A stretch of DNA of 8,369 nt from JADFAK01 sp047615865 (GTDB taxonomy: Bacteria > Bacteroidota > Bacteroidia > Flavobacteriales_D > Sanyastnellaceae): positions 1-8,369 of the forward strand of contig JBLHIB010000132.1 in the NCBI GenBank assembly GCA_047615865.1, written 5' to 3'. Both the position numbers and the translations under genes were made by a program. Below the pieces are notes generated by a model that was not told where the DNA came from, did not search any database, and saw only the letters and a program-made list of their open reading frames with translations. Shown here piece after piece: positions 1 to 4,650 of this stretch (its first letter is position 1; each line of letters begins with the position of its first letter).

Positions 1-327
1 TTAGATGGCGAGAAACAAAAGCATGTGAATATTCTTTTTGGTTTGTATAAACTGCTTTATGGTGCTTTTGATAAAACCATTTATGCCCTAGATAGTAATG
101 CAGATAAAGGGACAGTATTGCCAAATTGGTTGATGACAGGAGTTTCTACCTTTGGTTTGGGTTTCCAACTGCTTATTATTGGAGCGATGCTTGTTTTGGG
201 CTTAAAAGACACTATTCTGCCTTTCTTTTTAGTTTATACGGTTATGGTTTTTGTTTTCATTGGAATTAGGAAATGTTTCTATCAAGAACGGAAACAGAAA
301 GGTGAAAGAATCATCACAATCGAGTAG
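1..327 (+). CDS. C-terminal end of an unidentified membrane protein (5' partial)
   Basis: The frame is open from the first base of the window (it begins L-D-G-E-K) to the TAG stop at 325-327, so this is the last 108 residues of a gene that starts upstream. A GTG at 25 could be taken as a start, but nothing supports it and the open frame before it argues for a longer protein. Two hydrophobic stretches look like transmembrane helices: roughly window residues 43-68 (after PNW) and 70-92 (ILPFFLVYTVMVFVFIGI). A basic tail follows (RKCF, then ERKQKGER), probably cytoplasmic by the positive-inside rule. Ahead of the helices lies an amphipathic stretch with LYGAFDKTIYALD. I do not recognise the family. 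It is convergent with the TonB-dependent receptor gene, and no clear terminator hairpin follows the stop. Coding status is likely; function is unknown. Confidence 0.7.
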   Translation, partial: LDGEKQKHVNILFGLYKLLYGAFDKTIYALDSNADKGTVLPNWLMTGVSTFGLGFQLLIIGAMLVLGLKDTILPFFLVYTVMVFVFIGIRKCFYQERKQKGERIITIE

Positions 328-687
328 TTAGATCTGCCTCTAAATAAAGGAACGGACTGCGCACTTCAACAAGAGCTCGGTGACCACCTCTCAATCCACC
401 GCACTTAGGCAAACGAAGCTCCGAACCTGCGCAATATGGTGCCCCATCTTCGGTTTAATCACATTCGCTATATTTTACGGATGTCCGTGATTTCGCTTCG
501 CTTATTTCTGTTCGTCGGTACCGGATTTTACTCATGCTAATTATTTTTTTGGGGGTATTCGTGAGATCGCTTCGCTTAGTTGTAGTCTCGCTTCGTTACT
601 TCCTCCGGTCGTGCTCTCCACTTCGTTCCGGGTCAGTGCATAGTACCCTGCGGGATAGACGACACCATGCACAGAGCGTCAGCCGAC
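328..687. other. Non-coding gap between convergent genes, with degenerate short repeats
   Basis: This 360-bp stretch lies between the 3' ends of a plus-strand and a minus-strand gene. I see no convincing reading frame, tRNA or rRNA. It holds a cluster of TCGCTTCGCTTA-like motifs (see the repeat entry), a T6-G5 homopolymer junction at 545-555, an 8-bp palindrome CGGTACCG at 516-523, and a weak nested hairpin (CCGAA 421-425 with TTCGG 449-453, inner ATGG 436-439 with CCAT 444-447). Because it sits at the 3' ends of both neighbours it should not contain their promoters. It may be a dispersed intergenic repeat, a decayed mobile remnant or an uncharacterised RNA; the sequence alone does not decide. 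Confidence 0.6.
486..630. repeat. Cluster of TCGCTTCGCTTA-type direct repeats
   Basis: Two 19-base copies, CGTGATTTCGCTTCGCTTA (486-504) and CGTGAGATCGCTTCGCTTA (560-578), match at 17 of 19 positions and start 74 bp apart. A shortened copy, TCGCTTCGTTA, follows at 588-598, and a more diverged one, CACTTCGTTCCG, at 619-630. On the other strand the core reads TAAGCGAAGCGA. Spacing is irregular (74, then 21 from core to core), so this is neither a CRISPR array nor a clean tandem repeat. The pattern resembles dispersed purine/pyrimidine-skewed intergenic repeats, but membership of a genome-wide family cannot be shown from this window. Confidence 0.6.
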
Positions 688-3012
688 CTAAAACCCATAA
701 TTAACCTTCAACCCACCATGATAATGCCTCCTCGGTGCCGGATTATAATGCTTCCCACCAAAAGCATTCAACATCATGAACGAGGAGTAGTTCGTATCAG
801 TAAGATTATTAACCCCGCCATAAACCGTAAAATCAAACTTCTTAATCGACAAGCCATATTGAGCCGATAAATGCAATAACTGGTAAGCCGCAGACCAACT
901 GCTATTCGAATCATTCAAAGGACTCTTGTCATACCAGTAGTGGCTCAGTTTTAGTTGGATGTTGGATGCAAAGGCAAGGGTGATCATTTGCGCAGCTGAA
1001 TTTAGAGAAACGCCAGGGACCAACTTGTCTTTGAAATTCTCGCCGTCTTCCTCGTAATCCACAAAGCGAAAATCTCGGTTGCCGTAGGATCCACTGTAAG
1101 AAAGGGCTCTAAAAATTCCTTGATCACGTTGCCAAGGTGTGACTTGAACAAGTGCTTCAAATCCATGCTGACGAAGAGCTCCTACGTTGTGAAAGCTGAT
1201 GTCGTCTTTGGGAACTATTGCTTCGGTTATATCCATGCGGTAAGCACTGATATCTGCGTACAGTCTTCCTTCCCACCATGAACCTCTTATTCCAAGTTCG
1301 GTATTGGTTCCATTTTCAGGAGTGAGGTTGACGTCAAATTGTCCTGTGTCGACGCTCACCATGTCGAATAGGGTAGGTGTAGAATTTCCTTTGCTCAATG
1401 AGGCGTGCATGACTATTCTCGAACCAAAAGACTGACTTAAACCAATTCTCGGCAAGAACAAAAATCCGGTACGAATCTCAACATCCAAGGGAAGAGCTTC
1501 ATCGCCGTAAGACCAACCCGTATTCAAATACTCTGTTTGTCCAGCACTTGCACCCAGTTCAATACGAGTTCCCCAAGGAGTATACTTGACGCGAACTTGT
1601 CCAAAAGCCAATGAAGCGATGCTATGTGTATCATTGAAGTACTTGGTATCTCCTTTTTCGAAGTCTGTAATTTCTGACTCACGGATGCTCCATAAATCTG
1701 TCTGATATTCTCCTCCAAGGGAAGCCGAAACATCAAATTTGTTCTTTATATACTTCTCCCATCGAAACACGCTTCGGGCGCCAAAACCTTCTGCAGCCTC
1801 ATCCTTATAACCGTTGAAGAATGGAGTAGTGCCGTAGGGGTTGATTTTCTTGGTCCAATGCAGATAAAGCGAAGTCTCATTCGTCAAATGCTTTCCCAAT
1901 TTAGCCTGCTGAACTGCTCCAAACAAACCTCGCTTACGACTTACGCTAGCATTGGCATTCTCACTAAACTCCACAGCTTGAGTAGGATCTTCATCCCATT
2001 GCGTTTGTTTCAGTCCACCGGGAAGCTCCCAGTATCCCTCATAGTGCATGGCCACAATCTTGTAATTCAAACGCTCGCCAGGAGTAAACTGACCGAACAC
2101 CGAAATCTGTGTTTTATCGTTGGCTTCTTGCGCACGGTAGCCATCTGTTTGCTGACGCACAACCGAAGCTCTGATAGAAGTCTTTGGTCCGCGATTGCCA
2201 CCGTACAAGGTCGTTTTGAGGTAGCCGAAACTACCTAGGGTTGTCTTCTGACCAACATATCCTCCCAGACTGTCACGCTCGCTTCGCTTGGGCTTGAAGA
2301 GTAAGACTCCTCCGTTTCCTGATCCATACAGACTGCCTGCAGGACCTTTGATGATCTCTGCCGAGGCCATGTCGCCCATTTCGATCAATTCGATAGGGGA
2401 GGTGCCATCCGGACTTGTCAATGGAATGCCGTCCAAGTAAAGTTTGATATTGCGCACGGCAAAAGGGGAGCGGTATGAACTTCCACGGATGTTTAACCGT
2501 CGGCTACCACCATTTCCTCTTTCTTCAAATCGTACGCCAGGAACTTGCTCAAGCCCTTGTCGCAGCGATGAACCATCTCCAGCATCAAGTTGGCCATTGT
2601 CCAGAATCGCAATACTACCTATGGCTTCCAGTTGTCTGCTCTTGGTACCCATGCCTTCCACATAGCTATAACCAAGGTAATTGGTCACAGGAAGTAGGTG
2701 AATAACAAAGCCGGAATGTTGGCCTTCGGCAAATGTATATACCGCCGCATAATTGACATGCTCGATCTGTGCTTTGCAAGGTTGGTGTGTTCCTTCAAAT
2801 TGGAAGTTTCCTTGTCTGTCTGTTACGCACACGTATGTTTGGCCTACTATAAAAGTAGCTCCAACAATTGGGAGTTCGCTCACGGCATCCAGCAGTTTAC
2901 CACTGATTTTACGTTCGCTAGGCTGCTGGGCAAAAAGACTTGTAAAAGTAAAGCAGCTCAGAATAGTTAGAGCTGCTTTACTTAAAAAGGCTTTGATTTT
3001 TTTTTCCGCCAT
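688..3012 (-). CDS. TonB-dependent outer-membrane receptor with N-terminal carboxypeptidase-regulatory-like domain
   Basis: An outer-membrane active transporter of 774 residues, energised through TonB/ExbBD. Order of parts: signal peptide (1-29, ending SLFAQ); a carboxypeptidase-regulatory-like beta-sandwich at about 35-108 (ISGKLLDA...PIVGATFIV...TDRQGNFQFEG), typical of Bacteroidota receptors; a plug at about 120-240 with the recognisable LRQGLEQVPGVRFEERG, LNIRG, LYLDGIPL and IIKGPAGSLYGSGNGGVL; then a beta-barrel to the C-terminal phenylalanine (ending GGLKVNYGF). There is no SusD-like partner, so a SusCD glycan system is unlikely. Size and plug fit receptors for metal chelates or small cofactors; the true ligand is unknown. 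The ATG at 3010-3012 is chosen because the signal peptide follows directly, although no Shine-Dalgarno sequence is visible. It begins 12 bp after the stop of the dehydrogenase gene, so co-transcription is likely. Oddities: an A9 run in codons 3-6 and a perfect 14-bp inverted repeat in codons 10-23. Confidence 0.93.
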   Translation of the reverse strand: MAEKKIKAFLSKAALTILSCFTFTSLFAQQPSERKISGKLLDAVSELPIVGATFIVGQTYVCVTDRQGNFQFEGTHQPCKAQIEHVNYAAVYTFAEGQHSGFVIHLLPVTNYLGYSYVEGMGTKSRQLEAIGSIAILDNGQLDAGDGSSLRQGLEQVPGVRFEERGNGGSRRLNIRGSSYRSPFAVRNIKLYLDGIPLTSPDGTSPIELIEMGDMASAEIIKGPAGSLYGSGNGGVLLFKPKRSERDSLGGYVGQKTTLGSFGYLKTTLYGGNRGPKTSIRASVVRQQTDGYRAQEANDKTQISVFGQFTPGERLNYKIVAMHYEGYWELPGGLKQTQWDEDPTQAVEFSENANASVSRKRGLFGAVQQAKLGKHLTNETSLYLHWTKKINPYGTTPFFNGYKDEAAEGFGARSVFRWEKYIKNKFDVSASLGGEYQTDLWSIRESEITDFEKGDTKYFNDTHSIASLAFGQVRVKYTPWGTRIELGASAGQTEYLNTGWSYGDEALPLDVEIRTGFLFLPRIGLSQSFGSRIVMHASLSKGNSTPTLFDMVSVDTGQFDVNLTPENGTNTELGIRGSWWEGRLYADISAYRMDITEAIVPKDDISFHNVGALRQHGFEALVQVTPWQRDQGIFRALSYSGSYGNRDFRFVDYEEDGENFKDKLVPGVSLNSAAQMITLAFASNIQLKLSHYWYDKSPLNDSNSSWSAAYQLLHLSAQYGLSIKKFDFTVYGGVNNLTDTNYSSFMMLNAFGGKHYNPAPRRHYHGGLKVNYGF
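2946..2983 (-). repeat. Perfect 14-bp inverted repeat (mRNA hairpin) in the receptor's signal-peptide codons
   Basis: On the plus strand AAGTAAAGCAGCTC (2946-2959) is exactly complementary to GAGCTGCTTTACTT (2970-2983), with a 10-base loop (2960-2969). In the minus-strand mRNA this makes a 14-bp stem starting about 30 nt after the start codon of the TonB-dependent receptor, within the codons for the hydrophobic signal-peptide core. Sequence after the stem (TTACAAGTC) is only weakly U-rich, so it is not a textbook terminator. It could act as a translational or transcriptional brake, or as a barrier protecting the 3' end of the upstream dehydrogenase message. The repeat is seen directly; the function is inferred. 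Confidence 0.75.
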
Positions 3013-3024
3013 AAAGGCAAATGC

Positions 3025-4434
3025 TTATTTGACGATGAATGAACGTGTAACAGTTCCCAAGTGAGAAGTAGCTTTTACGAAGTACTGACCTGAAGCAAAA
3101 TCATCAGATGAGATAGTCACTTTAGATCCATCAAGAATCTCCTTGTGAACTATTTTACCGTCGTAGCTATGGATTTCGTAAGAAACACCATTGAAGGCAT
3201 CAGAAAACTCGATAGTAGCATCGCTATCAACAGGATTTGGATACACTTGGATAGTCTGCTCAGGAATCGAAAGCTCCTCGCCCAAACTAGTTACGTAATC
3301 CTGGTTCACGAACTCCTTAATGATGTTTGGTCCTGATCCTGGGTAAGAAGTACCGTTGAATGCAACGTATACAGCACCAGTAGTTGGGTTAACACAAATG
3401 TCTCTGATTCGCTGGTTGAAAGAAGAGAAGAATTGGTCTTCACTTTCAATTTCTGTTCCGTCGGCGCTCATGTGAAGTACCGAAAGACGTTCGTATTGTC
3501 CGCCTAGTCCGCCAAGAACCGACATCAATACTGAATTCTGCCATTCAGGAATAGCAACGTGGTTGTAATACTCAATACCATTTACAGCAGGGCAAGGTGA
3601 CCACTCCATCAAAGGCTCCATTACGTCGTTGTCTGCACAATAGGCCATCTCAGCTCCAGTGTTGCAGGCTCCTTGAACATTTGGCCATCCGTAATTGCGG
3701 TTAGGCTCAATGATATTGAACTCATCAGAGTTTGACTGCCCGTGCTCCGAGCTATAAATTATATCGTTTGGACCTACACACAATCCCTGGGAGTTACGGT
3801 GACCAAAGCTCCATACATAGCTTGACGGATCTGGGTTGTCGGCAGGAATTGTTCCATCCAAATTGATACGAAGCATCTTTCCGCTAAGAGAATTCATGTT
3901 TTGAGAAGATGCACCATTATCACCGGTGTCACCTGTAGACATCATTATCTTGTCGTCAGGAGTAATGATCAATCTAGAGCCGTTATGGATCCAGGCAAGA
4001 TTAATATTGTCAATGAGCTGCACTTCATTAACCAAAGAAGTTCCATCCCATTCCCAAGCGCTGAGGACTTCAGAACCCGAACCTACACTGCCAGATGTGT
4101 AAACGATAAAAACGGTAGGATTGTTCTCCCAATCAGGATGCATTGCCATACCCAACATACCTGGCTCCGATGAACCAGCTCCTGTTACTGAGATATTCAG
4201 AACTTCTGTATAGCTTCCTGAAGTAGGATCAATACGAAGTACTTTTCCCGATCGCATTGTAGCCCATATATGGTCGTCTGGTCCCCAAAGAATCTCCCAC
4301 GGAAGATTGGCGTCGATTACTAGATCATACTCGAGAAGTGTCGTGTTACCCACAACCCATTCCGTTTGCGCTGAGCTCTGAAAGCTCGAAGTGATAGCCA
4401 GTGCAAAAGCAGCGGCAAAGATTTTCCAATTCAT
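3025..4434 (-). CDS. Secreted PQQ-type sugar/aldose dehydrogenase-like beta-propeller with T9SS sorting domain
   Basis: Belongs to the soluble glucose dehydrogenase / YliI (Asd) family, six-bladed propellers that oxidise aldoses using PQQ and calcium. Signal peptide 1-23 (ending SSAQ), catalytic domain about 35-375, T9SS type A sorting domain about 395-469 (IQVYPNPVDS...GQYFVKA...RSFIVK), so the enzyme should be released or anchored outside the cell. Family motifs in order: LPWEILWGPDDHIWAT, EPGMLGMAMHPDW, IHNGSRL with the likely catalytic base His150, STGDTGD (Asp169), GKMLRINLDGTIPADNP, FGHRNSQGL (Arg213, Asn214, Gln216 in the PQQ-contact positions), SEHGQSNSDEFNII, NYGWP, and QRIRD (Arg342, Arg344). 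By alignment from memory with Acinetobacter enzyme, the PQQ-binding lysine (Lys377) falls on Gly308 and the glucose-binding Asp143 on Ile149, so glucose is probably not the substrate and cofactor binding may be altered. First gene of a pair with the TonB-dependent receptor. No Shine-Dalgarno sequence is seen. Confidence 0.9.
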   Translation of the reverse strand: MNWKIFAAAFALAITSSFQSSAQTEWVVGNTTLLEYDLVIDANLPWEILWGPDDHIWATMRSGKVLRIDPTSGSYTEVLNISVTGAGSSEPGMLGMAMHPDWENNPTVFIVYTSGSVGSGSEVLSAWEWDGTSLVNEVQLIDNINLAWIHNGSRLIITPDDKIMMSTGDTGDNGASSQNMNSLSGKMLRINLDGTIPADNPDPSSYVWSFGHRNSQGLCVGPNDIIYSSEHGQSNSDEFNIIEPNRNYGWPNVQGACNTGAEMAYCADNDVMEPLMEWSPCPAVNGIEYYNHVAIPEWQNSVLMSVLGGLGGQYERLSVLHMSADGTEIESEDQFFSSFNQRIRDICVNPTTGAVYVAFNGTSYPGSGPNIIKEFVNQDYVTSLGEELSIPEQTIQVYPNPVDSDATIEFSDAFNGVSYEIHSYDGKIVHKEILDGSKVTISSDDFASGQYFVKATSHLGTVTRSFIVK

Positions 4435-4511
4435 ACTTGCAAGTTTGAGCCGCTAAAGATAACGGAATTCGGCTGTTGAGGACCAAATGGGGGTAAAATC
4501 AATCAAGGGAT

Positions 4512-4519
4512 CAAATGTA
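4512..4519 (-). promoter_or_regulatory. Candidate Bacteroidota -7 promoter element for the dehydrogenase-receptor unit
   Basis: On the minus strand this reads TACATTTG, an exact match to the Bacteroidota -7 consensus TAnnTTTG. It lies about 80 bp upstream of the dehydrogenase ATG and just after the terminator of the preceding gene, where a promoter is expected. I find no good TTTG -33 element at the usual distance, which lowers confidence. The untranslated leader would be about 70 nt. Confidence 0.4.
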
Positions 4520-4546
4520 TTGGAGTACAAGGGTTTCCGATAGTAT

Positions 4547-4586
4547 GAAAACAAAAACGTCCGAGCCATGGAAGACTCGGACGTTT
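4547..4586 (-). terminator. Rho-independent terminator downstream of the repeat-protein gene
   Basis: AAACGTCCGAG (4555-4565) and CTCGGACGTTT (4576-4586) form a perfect 11-bp stem with a 10-base loop. On the minus strand the stem is followed by TTGTTTTCAT, giving an interrupted U-rich tail running on from the stem's own U residues. It lies about 60 bp past the stop codon of the gene at 4645-7059 and separates that gene from the dehydrogenase-receptor unit. On the plus strand the following sequence is less U-rich and no plus-strand gene feeds into it, so the minus-strand orientation is preferred. Confidence 0.85.
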
Positions 4587-4628
4587 ATAATTGTATTCTA
4601 AATCAGGTAGAAATCCCCGATCGACTTA

Positions 4629-4650
4629 AACTAAGACTTGATTCTTAGTT
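4629..4650 (-). repeat. Small inverted repeat enclosing the stop codon of the repeat-protein gene
   Basis: AACTAAGA (4629-4636) and TCTTAGTT (4643-4650) are perfect complements with a 6-base loop. The TAA stop (4647-4645 on the minus strand) lies in one arm. The stem is AT-rich and therefore weak. It may add to 3'-end structure ahead of the main terminator, or be incidental. Confidence 0.4.

Noticed and set aside
1..90. LDG at the left edge with a downstream Asp resembled the CDP-alcohol phosphatidyltransferase motif (DGxxAR...GxxxDxxxD).
   Set aside because: The Ala-Arg pair, the second Gly and the third Asp are all missing; only DG and one Asp fit the spacing.
636..672. GTGCAT (636-641) and ATGCAC (667-672) as a terminator hairpin for the receptor gene.
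   Set aside because: Only 6 bp of stem with a loop of 25 bases and no U tract on either strand.
2279..2289. TCGCTTCGCTT inside the receptor gene, matching the intergenic repeat core.
   Set aside because: It encodes Lys-Arg-Ser-Glu in frame within the end of the plug region and lacks the flanking CGTGA; most likely coincidence.
4435..4444. Perfect 10-bp palindrome ACTTGCAAGT directly before the dehydrogenase start codon.
   Set aside because: Palindromes of this length are expected several times by chance in a window of this size, and no second copy or known operator supports it.
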